Below are positions 1 through 10,118 of a stretch of 64,000 nt of DNA, one piece after another (positions within the stretch are counted from its first letter, which is position 1; each line of letters opens with the position of its first letter). This DNA is from Malachius bipustulatus (taxonomy: Eukaryota; Arthropoda; Insecta; Coleoptera; Melyridae). Where the stretch lies: contig OU342633.1 in the NCBI GenBank assembly GCA_910589415.1, positions 6,920,858 through 6,984,857 of the forward strand, written 5' to 3'. Made by a program: the position numbers and the translations under genes. A model generated the notes under the pieces. That model was not told the origin of the DNA and searched no databases. It saw only the letters and a program-made list of their open reading frames with translations.

Positions 1-507
1 ATTAAAGACTGTATCCATGTGAAAGGAAATTATGTAGGTACCTAATATCAAAAAGTAACTTTCATATGCCTGATATGATAGACAAATAATTGAACTTTTA
101 GATGACTGAGAGTTCATATCAGTAACTTTACCGAGAATCTCGCTTTAAGAAAAGGAGCTCATGTTAAGTTACTTGGATAAATTAAGAAGGATAAATGTAA
201 ATAGATATTTGGTCCGATCTAACTTCATGTGCAGAATGTCAATGACATAAAAATTTTAGATGATACAGTTCTTCCTATACAGGAGTTGAATAAGGGAATA
301 TACATACCCCTCAAAAACGTCATCACGAAACCGATCCCAACGTCGATGAAGCTGAACCCCCTCTATCTAAACAACTTGTGGATGACAGTGAAATACTGGC
401 CAGGTTAAAATTTGATTTAATAGAAAATTGTCAATTTGAAAACAAATTAAAATTTTTCAGTCAAATTTATCAAAAAACAGTCTCAGTTTGCACATTGTAG
501 TGGTACA
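1..507. other. AT-rich stretch without a recognised gene
   Basis: No open frame here could be tied to a known family. The stretch around 320-480 encodes acidic and charged residues in the same style as the piggyBac-like leader that follows, so it may be decayed 5' sequence of that element; this is inference only. Confidence 0.3.
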
Positions 508-1140
508 ATGCAGTCGTACGAGATGGAACAAACAAAACTTGAAAATATTGGCAAGAATTAGGTACTGTCGGGAAAAGATTCGGATTCGGATGAGTCTTTG
601 TTTGGCGACACTTATCTTTGGGACGAGTACAAACCGTCTGATTCTAGTGATAGTGAATACGAATCCAGTGTTCCAGAACGGAATCGAAAAAGAAAACGTG
701 CGGACGGAAATATCGAATCGGTAGGAGAAGCTGAACCCTCCACCAGTAAAGAACAGGAAAATGCGAATTTTGAGGAACATGTAGATGAAGCTAGAGTCCG
801 TCATTGCCCAATATTCTAACGGCTTCGAAAAGAACATTTTAGAAGAAAACGTTCCAATTAATGAAGCTATTGTTTGGGGACCTGGCAGCGGCGAAAATTT
901 ACGGAAATTCACGTTTGAGGACAAAGATACTGCCGGTTTCAACTCTTACTTGTATGAGAATTCCCACAACAAATCTGCTAATGAATTCTACGAATATTTT
1001 GTACACGATGACCTTTTACTAATTATGGTAAGCATCAACCTTCTTTTTTTTCTATAGATTTTGATTATTGTAAATTGTTAGGTCGAAGAGACGAATCGTT
1101 ACGCCCTGCAGTGTCAGGAGAAAAATATACTGGTCTAAGA
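508..1140 (+). pseudogene. piggyBac-like transposase, N-terminal fragment (broken)
   Basis: This is the start of a piggyBac-type DDE transposase, which normally excises and inserts DNA at TTAA sites. From the ATG at 508 the frame gives an acidic, Ser/Asp-rich leader typical of the family, with a stop at 559-561. It reads on through LFGDTYLWDEY to about 800, then shifts frame near 785. The second frame carries the region ending in a Phe-Tyr-Glu-Tyr-Phe and DDLLL motif. A candidate intron, GTAAGC...TTAG (1028-1081), separates this from VEETNRYA, the conserved 'T-x-x-YA' block of the family. The frame then degrades; the catalytic aspartates are absent. No terminal repeats were located. It is a dead relic; the family call rests on the ETNRYA block and the preceding acidic and aromatic pattern. 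Confidence 0.6.
1028..1081 (+). other. Candidate intron in the piggyBac-like relic
   Basis: ATG|GTAAGC at the left and TTAG|GTC at the right join two blocks that read on in one frame across the conserved VEETNRYA motif. The gap is 54 bp, within the insect range. Confidence 0.5.
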
Positions 1141-1176
1141 ATGATATTTATTTGAAAACATAAAAAATCTTATGTC

Positions 1177-1476
1177 AGGGAACGAAAGCAAACGGATCGA
1201 GTGAAAGATGAAGATAAAAGAAGTGTTGCATTAAAAGAAAACAAGCCAAGTACAAGTACGTATACAGCCAAAGGCAAAACTTGTTTCTTTTGCCATAAAC
1301 AAGGGCACAAAAAAGCAGTGAAATTTTTATAATAAGCGAAAGAAAATGAGCGTAGCGAACAATGTCAAGATAATGAAGATTCAGATAAGAACGATTCATT
1401 TATATGTTTCCAAGTTGGCTGATTTTTTGACTAAACCATTGGCAAGAAATCGGTTGAAGTTTTTATTAAAGGCAGT
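1177..1476 (+). pseudogene. Copia remnant: Gag zinc knuckle fused to RNase H tail
   Basis: Two ends of a Ty1/copia polyprotein lie almost side by side. The first part reads TCFFCHKQGHKK, a CX2CX4H zinc knuckle whose last cysteine is replaced by valine, followed by NDSFICF, a common sequence just after copia Gag knuckles. After stops and a frame change the next 60 bases read KLADFLTKPLARNRLKF, the conserved end of copia RNase H. Protease, integrase and reverse transcriptase are missing, so the copy suffered an internal deletion. It is not coding. It is a different copy from the minus-strand copia at 38-46 kb. Confidence 0.6.
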
Positions 1477-1479
1477 TTG

Positions 1480-2430
1480 TTGGTGTTGAAGATGTTCTGG
1501 TATTGAGAAATGGTGTTGAAAGCCATCTGAACGCATCAATACCGATAGAGGCTACTTCTGATACTGAATAGAAAAAAAGTAGAATAATGATAATGAATGA
1601 TCCATTGTGTGTATTAATGTAGGAATTTATTTCATCGTTATTATATTAATAAATATAATAAGTAATACATATTTAAAACAATTATTATTCGTTTAACTAT
1701 ACTACTTAACTCTACTGAAAATAACAGTTTTTATCTACTGTAACACATACATAAAAAATATAGTATCTAAATACACCTGGTTTAATAAATAAAGAAATAA
1801 AATAAATTTGTTATAGACTTTTACACATTTTTATCAAACACGAAAAGTGTCCTCAAAATCAGTAGGTACTTCAACAGAATAAAACCAGAAAAAAAAATTT
1901 TAAGCTATACATTTTTGTAGGTACCAGAAAACCAAATATTCGTGTAATGTACTATTTTAGGAACTTTTTGGTCCTAGAGGCTCAAAATAAATATATTTAG
2001 GACATAGGTGACCATGGATTCATATAAATCCATAGGAATTCAATGTCAATATTTTCAAAATGGCCGAACTCCCACAAATACCGGAAGTTGTCGCCTACGT
2101 CTACATATAAAGCTGATAATTTTCATCATTCTGTATTTAAATTCAAACCAAATAGTGGGATATAGAGGACATGTAAGCCGTTTTCTGATATCTTGAGCCG
2201 TTTTCAATGTGAGCTGCTTTGAAAATGAAAAATTGAGATTTTCATTTGCTTATACATAACTCATAAAGTACCTACCTACTCAAATTAAACTCCAACAATC
2301 AGCAGTTAAATCCGCCAAGTATCATAATAAAAAGAGTATTAAAAAATACATTAATTTTTTCGAAGACTTTAATTACGTCAATTGAAGGTATCCTCAACTC
2401 GAGACCTATAACTCATCTGATCCTCAAGAT
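1480..2430. other. AT-rich intergenic stretch, nothing recognised
   Basis: No coding frame, terminal repeat or RNA gene could be supported. A 62-codon frame at 2008-2196 has no recognisable content. Poly-A and AATAAA-like words near 1640-1800 are compatible with the 3' side of the copia relic. Confidence 0.3.
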
Positions 2431-2713
2431 TGTTGTTCATTAACCCCAGCAGACTTTTTAATCTGTCAACCAATCACACAATTACCAGAAGATGATTTAA
2501 CAATGACAACGTCAAACCGACTTACAGTGCATTATTAGCAAATTCAAAAACTCAAACAATTATTTTGGAAGCGATGGTCATTAGAATTGTCATACATGAG
2601 AATTCATGTATCTTGTATTCATGGTTGCATACCATACTTGTAGCTTAGCAATAATAGATTTATTAGATTAATAAAGAGAGTTCACCTCAGACCTTCGTCT
2701 TAATAACATGACA
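2431..2713 (+). repeat. Candidate 5' LTR of a degraded gypsy element
   Basis: The segment starts TGTTG, carries AATAAAG near its end and finishes ACA. The next bases, TGGCGCTGCG, look like a primer binding site, and a gypsy-type gag frame follows within 100 bases. No second LTR was found in the window, so the left end is a guess from the TG dinucleotide. Confidence 0.4.
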
Positions 2714-2802
2714 TGGCGCTGCGTGTTGCGAATAAAGTGAAAATTGTTAAATTAAAGTGATAAAATTAACGGAAGTAGTGAATTAACTGAAAATATAATA
2801 AA

Positions 2803-3480
2803 ATGGAACCAAAAGGGATTGGTGAAATGGAGTTAAAGGGTAATTTATCCGAAAATTGGAAGAGATGGAAGCAGAAGTTCAATAATTACCTCGTTGCTTC
2901 TGAAACTGATAAAAAATCAGAAAAAACTCAGATAGCACAAAAAAAATTTCTATTATATGGGAGAATCAGCGATGGGCATATTCAATTCATTCACAATAGC
3001 AGATCATTAACAAGACAAACTACAGATAATTATGAAAAAATTTGAAAATCATTTTGTCCCCAAGAAAAATTCAACATAATGAGCGACATAAATTCTTCAA
3101 AGTGAAATAAAACTCGTGGTCGATAGAGCAATTTTTAACAGAATTAAGGAATCAAGCCAAACAGTGTGAATTTGGAACTCTGCAAAGATCTCATTGAAAC
3201 CATTCTAATTTCTGGTTTAAACGATACAAATCTTCAAGAGAAATTACTCCAAAGACAAGAGGACAATTTAGAACAAGTAGTGAAACGTGCTTAATGACGG
3301 AAAACACCAGACATCTTTCAAGAAAAATAGCGGAAACCACCATCAACATCAACAATGAAGCTCATCAAAGAGGATCAGGAAACCATTACAACAACCAGAA
3401 ACCACCATCAATTATTATCACAGATCCAACCCACACGAAGATATTCTTCAACATTCATCAGAGAGGGTGTTCCAAGAGAT
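2803..3480 (+). pseudogene. Gypsy-type Gag fragment (broken)
   Basis: From the ATG at 2803 the protein reads GNLSENWKRWKQKFNNYL, the N-terminal Gag signature of a common insect Ty3/gypsy group, including the following Q..KFLLYG block. The frame stops at 3045, but the other frames continue the family pattern to about 3290 (SWSIEQFLTELRNQAKQCEF; then a block ending LISGLNDTNLQEKLL). Near 3440-3500 the sequence still hints at the zinc-knuckle side with a PRDKC word. Several frameshifts and stops make this a pseudogene. Gag would form the particle core. The candidate LTR and primer site lie directly upstream, so this is the left end of one truncated element. Confidence 0.55.
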
Positions 3481-3514
3481 AAATGCCAAGAGAATGAAAC
3501 TAAAACTACTTTTT

Positions 3515-3654
3515 TAGTTATAATATTGTGAGTCACTGTTTGTTGGCGAATGGATAACTATATTATGCTTTCCATCGATAGCGCCAACACAGTGTGGAAA
3601 ATTTCTGTAAAATCCTTGTTCTTTAGCCAACCACTCTTCAGCACTTGACGGCAT
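3515..3654 (-). pseudogene. PIF/Harbinger transposase exon (frameshifted)
   Basis: On the minus strand, after a pyrimidine-rich TTTTTGCAG acceptor, the sequence encodes a Trp-rich lead and then, with one missing base in the run AAATTTCC, the block FPHCVGAIDGKH. This is the hallmark around the first catalytic aspartate of PIF/Harbinger (HARBI1-like) DDE nucleases. It ends soon after at a stop following QYYN. The other catalytic acids are not present. A BESS-motif protein, the usual second gene of such elements, lies next to it on the opposite strand. The single-base frameshift and truncation show that it is dead. Confidence 0.65.
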
Positions 3655-3740
3655 CTGCAAAAACAAGAAGATTTTAAATAAAGGATCAAAAATAGGAATT
3701 AGATGTATTAATTTCTTAATAAACGTAAACTATTTTTCAG

Positions 3741-4290
3741 GGTCACAAAAGTAAGGTCGAAGAGGATCAAGAATCTAGTGATGATGGTGCGTTGCCTTCA
3801 TTATTAGTTCGAACGGCTGCAGCACCACAAACAACTCCCACCCCAAAATTTGAGGTGCCAAAACAACGACGCCGTGCATGTATTCCAGACCTTTAGGAAG
3901 CGGGACAGCAAATGAAAGAAGTTTGAACTAATTTAAACAATATTCTTGGCAAGAAATCAACCCAAACGAAGGAGAGTCAAGATGATGAGTGTGATTTATA
4001 TGGAAAACTTCTGGCTGAAAGACTACGGAAGCTACCTGAAGACGAGAGAGAAGAGACTATGTATGAGGTAGATGGTCTATTGGTAGAAAAGATGCGTCAG
4101 AAAAGGGCAAGTTCAATGGTACACACGTCTAGCGTCCGGCACGCAATTTCCATCTACAATATCTTCTCCCATGACGAGCCCCCGTTTTCGGCTATCGCCG
4201 ATAGAAACACAGCTTTCAAAGCCTATTTCTGAGGCACAAGATCAATGTACTTCGAGAATATCGATCATTTCCAACTTATAATTATGCCAG
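3741..4290 (+). pseudogene. BESS-motif protein fragment, likely Harbinger partner
   Basis: After a good acceptor (TATTTTTCAG) the frame reads about 50 residues rich in Pro, Thr and basic residues. It continues through two stops into DECDLYGKLLAERLRKLP followed by Glu/Arg-rich residues and MYEVDGLLVEK, matching the BESS motif, a short protein-interaction helix pair found behind MADF/Myb domains. The tail shifts frame near 4140. PIF/Harbinger elements typically encode a DNA-binding MADF or Myb-like protein beside the transposase, and a Harbinger exon lies 90 bases away on the other strand, so I infer both are parts of one decayed element. A host MADF/BESS gene fragment is the alternative. Confidence 0.45.
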
Positions 4291-4294
4291 GTAG

Positions 4295-4608
4295 ATAGAA
4301 TCTTGTTAATTATGATTCCGGCTATACCTTGCAAGGCGAAGGAAGTGACCAAAGCTAATAATAGTTTTTAAAATTACCCATGTTTCTATGGTAATTAGGT
4401 CATTTAGAAGATCATATACTTGTTTATTTATTTATTTCATACTAATATATGCAGACACTCATGTTTTTCAACAACAACTCATAAGCTACTACTCAACAAC
4501 TTTTTTAATATACTTGTCAGTTACTAACCATAGAGTATACACACCAACATAATTCAGATGAGAGTTAACACTATTGCAATACATGATAGGTATCAGTACT
4601 CAACTATT
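4295..4608. other. Unassigned AT-rich spacer
   Basis: No coding frame or repeat boundary was recognised between the Harbinger relic and the copia-type LTR. Confidence 0.3.
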
Positions 4609-4956
4609 ATATCGTGTGAGCAAATGAAAACATAATTTAGGTAGGCCTTGGAAAAAAATTTCATGTCTTAGATTGGATCTGTAAAACTGTAAAATGAAAA
4701 TTTTGGTTTGTAAAATCGTAAACTCATTCTGTTATTGCCTTCTTCTTGTTTTCCAATTTTATTGCCAAATAATAATTATTTTGACGTTTGCTGAAATAAG
4801 GTGCATCAGATTGTTAAAATTAGTTTTGTATTTTTTGAATAACGCGGACATAAATTATTCGGAGATTATTCCAGTTACCGTGAAATTTATTGGATTATTG
4901 ACACTGCAAACCCCGTAAAAATGTAATTTCAAGCCAAAGCAATAAAGGATTAATAT
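4609..4956 (+). repeat. Copia-type LTR, left part, cut by the gypsy insertion
   Basis: The first ~65 bases from TGTGAGCAAATG (about 4615) match, on the opposite strand, the bases just beyond the 3' end of the copia pol at 37.87-37.93 kb. Both copies are preceded by a similar ATTAT..CG word. The segment contains AATAAAGG close to its right end. It is interrupted exactly at the ATAT where the gypsy element inserted, and the remainder resumes at 36831. It is either a solo LTR or an end of a deleted copy, with its right boundary unknown. Confidence 0.5.
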
Positions 4957-5372
4957 TGTGATAGATCGAAAAATATCGATCATCAGTTGAAAATAATTTC
5001 TTTCATTTTCTTGATAATATTGAAATGAAAAGAATGAATAAATTGAAGGATATAGTAATTTGAGTCAAAGCGAGCGTCTGGTTGAAATAAAGGCGGCAGT
5101 CAGACGTGAAAATATGCACTAAGTATATGGGAATAATTAATAATACGGGCTCACACGGGTGTTAGGAAGTTGAGTCGTCATTATTATAACAAAACGCGAT
5201 ATCAGGTTGTTCTGCAACAATGTTGCTCTTTATTCACCGCCGCTACGAGTGAGAAAATAGAACAAGAGTCAATAAATAATAGCGGGGATCAGGAGGTTTA
5301 ATATAAAAAAAATCATGAACGTGAGGTGCAAACAGAGGGCACGCGGATAGAAATTAAGAGAGGGAAGCGAGG

Positions 5373-5408
5373 TATTAAATAGAGGAAAAAAGGTAGTAAG
5401 CGTCAGTT
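5373..5408 (+). promoter_or_regulatory. LTR core promoter: TATA box and initiator
   Basis: TATTAAATA at 5373-5381 is followed about 30 bases on by TCAGTT (5403-5408), the arthropod initiator consensus, giving a predicted start at A5405. The same pair is present in the 3' LTR (32953-32961 and 32983-32988). It implies a U3 of about 450 bp and a long R/U5. Confidence 0.55.
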
Positions 5409-5524
5409 CAGAGTTCCTGGCTTCTTACGCGGCATTTCGTACTTCAAGAGTTACCAAGTTTTAGTTGAGTTTTAGTTTTGGGACCAAGTTTAGAGTTTAG
5501 AGTATTGAGTAAATGTAGGTATCG

Positions 5525-5762
5525 AGGGCGGGTGATGAAGGGTTAGAGTCCCTGAAATATAATTGGTGAAGGCTTAGAGTCCCCGGGATATAATAATTGG
5601 TGTAGGGTTAGAGTCCCCGAGATATAATAATTGGTGAAGGGCTTAGAGTCCCTGGAATATAATTGATGAAGGGTTAGAGTCCCCGTGAAATATAATTGGT
5701 GAAGGGTTAGGGTCCCCGTACATAATTGGTGGAGAGTTAGAGTCCCTTGGGATATAGTTGAA
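5525..5762 (+). repeat. Tandem repeats in the LTR leader
   Basis: Seven imperfect copies of a 30-35-bp unit built on GGTTAGAGTCCC followed by an ATATAAT(AAT)TGGTG stretch. The same array is present in the 3' LTR at about 33105-33342, with only a few differing bases. It lies downstream of the predicted start, so it would be in the transcript. Confidence 0.85.
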
Positions 5763-6796
5763 TTTTGAAAATTGAGTCAAGTTAGGTAGTCGGATCTTTG
5801 TTCCGAGAAAATTATTAATTGGGTAGTGGAACTCGAATTAGGAAGTCGTACCGTGAGCGCGCGAGAAATGTGTTGAACTGTAGTGAGTGTCATTTAAAGG
5901 ATTACTTGAAGAAATCACCCCTCCAACTTTCTAATGTAAGTGTTAAGATGTAAGAGTAGAATGGTAGAGTACTTACTAATTGTCACAGATGTAGTGTTTT
6001 GGCCACTGGAAGCCCTCAATTTTGGGAATTTAAGAAGTAATGGTTATTGAGAGTGTCAGAATGTAAAAAAAATCATAAACTAACTTTTAAATTGAGTAAA
6101 AAGGTGGAAATAATAAATATAAGTCCCAAACTTGAGTGCTGCTTAAGAGGATAATTTAGTTACAGAATGTATTAATACTTTTTTTTTTTTAATTAATTTT
6201 CCTGGTTTGGTAACAGTAAATTTATATAACCATTTGAAGTAGATAAGAGAGGAGAGAGAGTGATGACTAGCGATTAACTATCTGGATCATCCGTCTATCC
6301 TCCTTTTCGAAAATTTAAAATTAATAATTTAATAATGCAGAGTTAATTATTTGTATTTTGCAAGTGCCAAAAAAATCAAGATATTAGTAAAGGTAGATCA
6401 ACTTTTTTTGTGATTCATGTATCAAAATGATTTATTTTATCAATAATAAATTTGTTAAATTTTACTTCTCCTCTTTCATTCAAGAAAAATCACACTAGAA
6501 CCCAACCAGTGTTAAAAATAAATTAGTTTTGTGAGACTCGTGATTTTGAAAATAGAAGTTGAAAATTTTTTAAAGAGAGCCAGTGGAATTTTATAGAGTC
6601 AATCAATGAATTAAAATAAGCAAAATAGAGTGAGTCCAGAAAAGGAAAAATAAGTATTAAAATTACTGAGCTGGCAATGCCCTATCCAGTATGAGAATCA
6701 ATTTGACTAATAGTATAATATAAGTATCTAACCAGACGAAAAGAATTTGGAATAATCAACAGGTGGCAGATTTTCTGAAATTTCACAAAACAAAAG

Positions 6797-6803
6797 GTAA
6801 GTG
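6797..6803 (+). promoter_or_regulatory. Strong 5' splice donor in the LTR
   Basis: CAAAAG|GTAAGTG is a near-perfect donor, conserved in the 3' LTR (about 36531). Located between the predicted start and gag, it is the natural donor for a spliced env mRNA. This role is inferred. Confidence 0.45.
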
Positions 6804-7094
6804 CAGATTTTTGAGTTTTTCTTGGATCGTTTTAGCTAGAGCCGCTGTGCATTAAATTGTACAGTGTGGCCCCTACCTATTCATTTCTTTCGAAGCCTTT
6901 AACTGACAAACCGCTCGGCCAGCCAAAGGACTATTGTGACACAGGGAAGAATGGAGAGAGTAGTAGGTAGATAAATAAATAAAGAAATTTGTTTGTTTGT
7001 TTACGCACGTACGTGCGTGGGCGGCGACGATCGACAGAATTCGCCCGCCCGCGCGCGAAAAACTCTCCCCTTTTTACTACCCGCCGGTTACATC

Positions 7095-7112
7095 TGGTGT
7101 CAGGTGTGGGGT
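7095..7112 (+). promoter_or_regulatory. Primer binding site, tRNA-Leu-like
   Basis: Two bases after the 5' LTR the sequence reads TGGTGTCAGGTGTGGGGT. TGGTGTCAG is the complement of the CTGACACCA 3' end typical of leucine tRNAs, used as primer by some insect gypsy elements. Confidence 0.65.
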
Positions 7113-7996
7113 GGAAGCTAAAACGATCCCCTGACTGACTCAAAAGTCTGCATTTTTTTTTTGAAAAAAAAAAATTTTTTTTAATGTTTTGTTGAAAATT
7201 GAGAGAACTTGCCATCTTACGAGTTGTTAAGTAGGAAGTGTAATAACAATTTGCGGGTTGAAAGCTGAACGATTTGCGGAAAAATCCAAAATCGTCACTT
7301 TGAATTTTTTCTCTGGTCTCGTTTAATAATTACGTGATAATTGGATGTAAAGTATTGAATGAACGAGGGGACCAGGCGAAGCTAAATGAAATCTGATATA
7401 GGCTTGTATTAGCGTTCGAGCGCCGCTCGGTAGGCAGCACGGCGTAAGATATATAAAGCGGGACATACACTATAAGATAAAGTTAATCAGATTTCTTCAA
7501 GTCTTGATTTTAATTTTTTTTTGAATAGTATTATTTTATTTAAATGGCCTCTAGTTGATTAAGTTTACTAACCACAAGCTGCATGAAAATATAAATGAGG
7601 TATGTTGTGTTTTATTTAAGGGCGTTATAAACCAAATATATGGAAAACACATTTTTCTATTTATTTGATATTTTGTTTGTTATAAAAACAATTACAGGTG
7701 CACTTTCGAGGTAAAGAACTAGGGACACTTTTTTTCTTTTGGTACAGTTGTGTAGTTATTTTCAGGATAGATAAATGATTTTGGAAGTTGATAAATAAAT
7801 GATTTAACATTTTCTTTGACAAATTAAAAAAGAGATCAAAAAGTGTTGTGAAAATTGCAAAGTGCGGGAGTTTATCAGTAAACCAATTGGTTTATTGAAA
7901 ATAGTACGAAAAATTTAGTGTTACCAGTGTGAGATAATAAATAGGTTCTTTTGCTAAAATTATAGAAGCGCGGTTGGAAAAATTAATTGAGTCAAA
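7113..7996 (+). other. Gypsy leader between primer site and gag
   Basis: About 880 bases with no coding frame. It contains a T-rich run at 7150-7185 and a TATATAAAG word at 7450. Packaging or translation signals would be expected here, but none can be identified. Confidence 0.5.
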
Positions 7997-10118
7997 ATGA
8001 CAGATCCACCGCCAGTCCCAGTGCAAGATATTCATGTGGTAGCACAACAAAAAGTGAGCTTAGGGGTTTTGGCAGGCACTTTCGAAGGATACAGTGGAAA
8101 AAGTTCGGTAGCTGATTATTTTGCAAAATTAGAAGCAAGGGCAAAACTCGACGATTTAACTGAACAAGATACCTTGAAGATCTTTAAATACAAGTTATCC
8201 GGGGAAGCGGCACAATTCTTTCAAGCAGAGGAAGAGCTAGACGCATTGCCATATGCACAACTAAAGGAGAGATTTATTAAGAAGTTTTCACAGACACGTT
8301 GTAACGTACATTTCGTACGTACCGGCTAGATGCCGGTAACATAGCCGGTAAAACAGAGACAACGGCGGGCGTGCGCAGTTCGTGAGTGACAGTGGTTGTT
8401 AGTGCATCGACCAACTCGAGTCGTAACCTCGACTGTCAAGTTGCAATGAGGTGCGTTTCAGCATCATACCTGCGTTTTCACTTTCTTTCTCTCCTGGAAC
8501 TCGCAAAAGGAAGGTCGGTTCCGCAAAACACCTGAGGTTCCTGAAATGGCGTCGTGAACTTTCACGTTATTTATTTTTAATTATTCTAAACATCGCCCAC
8601 GTTTTTGGCTTGGTAAGTGTCGTAAAATGATGTTATTAATTGTGCTAGAATTATACCGATCATATTTATTTTTCTTGATACCGTATGCTAATTTTAATTA
8701 TAGCTTTTAAACCGATCGAGTTCGTTCGCAGGCAAAATTTTGTCAGTCACCTTTTTATCCCAACCTATCTTGAGGACGGGAATAATTCTATGTACCTTGG
8801 CAAGCAGACTCGATCGGATCATTTATTATTGCAAGAGTGTTTCTGATACACATGACATTGCAGCTTTTTCCTGCGGATTGCATTTTTACCTGGAGGCACA
8901 TTTTTTTCTACGGATCACATTTTTACCTGGAGGCACATTATTCCCGGAGGCACCTGCTATTTCCGTGCCAGGCCGATTGTCCGGAGCCAAGCAAGAAGAC
9001 CCAGGCCACTTCCAGCTAGACCTCTGAAGAGCCAGACGAAGCTAAGTGCCTTTTAACCATCCTACCAATTCATTCGACTAGCACCGCACGCTCTTGTTAT
9101 TCTTTTTACTATCTGTTAACCGTGCTCAAGTTAATAGTATTCATAATAATTGTGATATTTTATATTTTAATAAAGAGAGCCTGTTATTCTGCTGACCCGC
9201 TTGTTATTGTTGACCCTCTTAGACTAGCGACTCAACCTACGACCCTTGTTTCTCTTGTCTCATGCTCTCAGCGACTATTTTTCCCCTCTAGGGTTAAATA
9301 GTTCGTTTCAACGTATTCCGGGGGAAGCTTTGTTAAGACTGGGAACATGCTACCAAAGAGCCGACGAAGGAGTATCCTCATTTTGCACAAGGCTAAAGTA
9401 TTTAGGATCATGCGCCTTAGCAGAGAGTCTGAAAGGAGCCAACGCAGCACAAAGACCAGGGGTGAAGTTGCAATACGAGCAGTTAGTTTTAAATCAGTTT
9501 AAAACAGGCCTAAAAAGGGAACTCTTCGAGAAAATGGGAGTCACGCTGTTGGCGGAGCCTGACTTAACCTTGGATATGGCAGAAGAATTGGTAAAAGTAC
9601 AAGAAATGGCCCAGACCATGATGAGACAACGTACGTCTGGAGGTGCCGTTCGAGGCGTGACGCAAAAATTGGAAGATAGAAAAAATTTGGAAACCGGAAA
9701 TCGACGAAGGTGTTTCAAATGTGCCCAGGAAGGACATCTGGCGAGTGAATGTAGAAAAACAAGCATTTCAGGACAAGGATACGAGTGTTTTCTTTGCGGC
9801 AAGAAAGGGCACTACCGGCGGGAATGCCCCGAAGCAGGAAAAAACTATAGAGCTTTGCCAGGTAATAACGGAAGAGGAATGCGTATAGGATATGATTACA
9901 ATCGAAATTATGGTCCTAATACTTCGCAGAACGTAGGCCAGAACCGCCCATTCAATCAGTGTTGTTTTAATTGCGGAAAAATGGGGCACTGGGCCAAGGG
10001 ATGCAGAGCGACGCGAGAGCCAAGAGGTCGGGAGAATAATCATGAAAATGCGAGAGAAGAAAGAGAAGCCAACAATAGCGATCTAGAAGTTGAACGTCCG
10101 AGACCGACGTTAAACTAG
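7997..10118 (+). CDS. gag: Gypsy Gag, 368 residues, split by a solo LTR
   Basis: Gag forms the intracellular particle and packages the RNA. Translation starts at the ATG at 7997 (MTDPPPVP) and runs to 8299; the solo LTR plus one ACGT copy (8300-9314, 1015 bp) interrupts it; it resumes at 9315 in the matching frame and ends at TAG 10116. Without the insertion it is one open frame of 369 codons. The N-terminal third shows the Ty3/gypsy Gag fold signature (TFEGYSGKSSVADYFAKLEA, later LKERFIKKF). The C-terminal part has three CCHC zinc knuckles: CFKCAQEGHLASEC, CFLCGKKGHYRREC and CFNCGKMGHWAKGC, which bind RNA. The last codons before the stop form a frameshift heptamer. Apart from the insertion no break is seen, so Gag was intact when the solo LTR's parent arrived. 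Confidence 0.88.
8300..9310 (+). mobile_element. Solo LTR inserted in gag (1011 bp, ACGT duplication)
   Basis: The insert starts TGTAACG and ends CGTTTCA, an imperfect inverted pair, and is flanked by ACGT (8296-8299 and 9311-9314). It contains a polyadenylation word AATAAAGAG near 9170 and no coding frame. A 4-bp duplication and TG...CA ends are those of an LTR retroelement, so this is a solo LTR left by recombination of another gypsy family. Inside, TTTTTACCTGGAGGCACAT is repeated twice near 8882-8940. Confidence 0.85.

Larger units (their letters stand above)
4957..7092 (+). repeat. 5' LTR of the gypsy element (2136 bp)
   Basis: The sequence is repeated at 32537-36830 with the same order of words throughout, apart from a 2.07-kb insertion and an 80-bp extra piece in the 3' copy. 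It starts TGTG and ends TTACA, directly before the primer site. It holds a TATA/initiator pair, a block of seven ~30-35-bp tandem repeats, AATAAA words (about 6114 and 6970) and a strong splice donor at 6797. At over 2 kb it is unusually long for an insect gypsy LTR. Confidence 0.9.

Noticed and set aside
7450..7490. TATATAAAG as an internal promoter in the gypsy leader
   Set aside because: The nearest TCAG-type start is about 39 bases away, longer than expected, and no transcript evidence is available.
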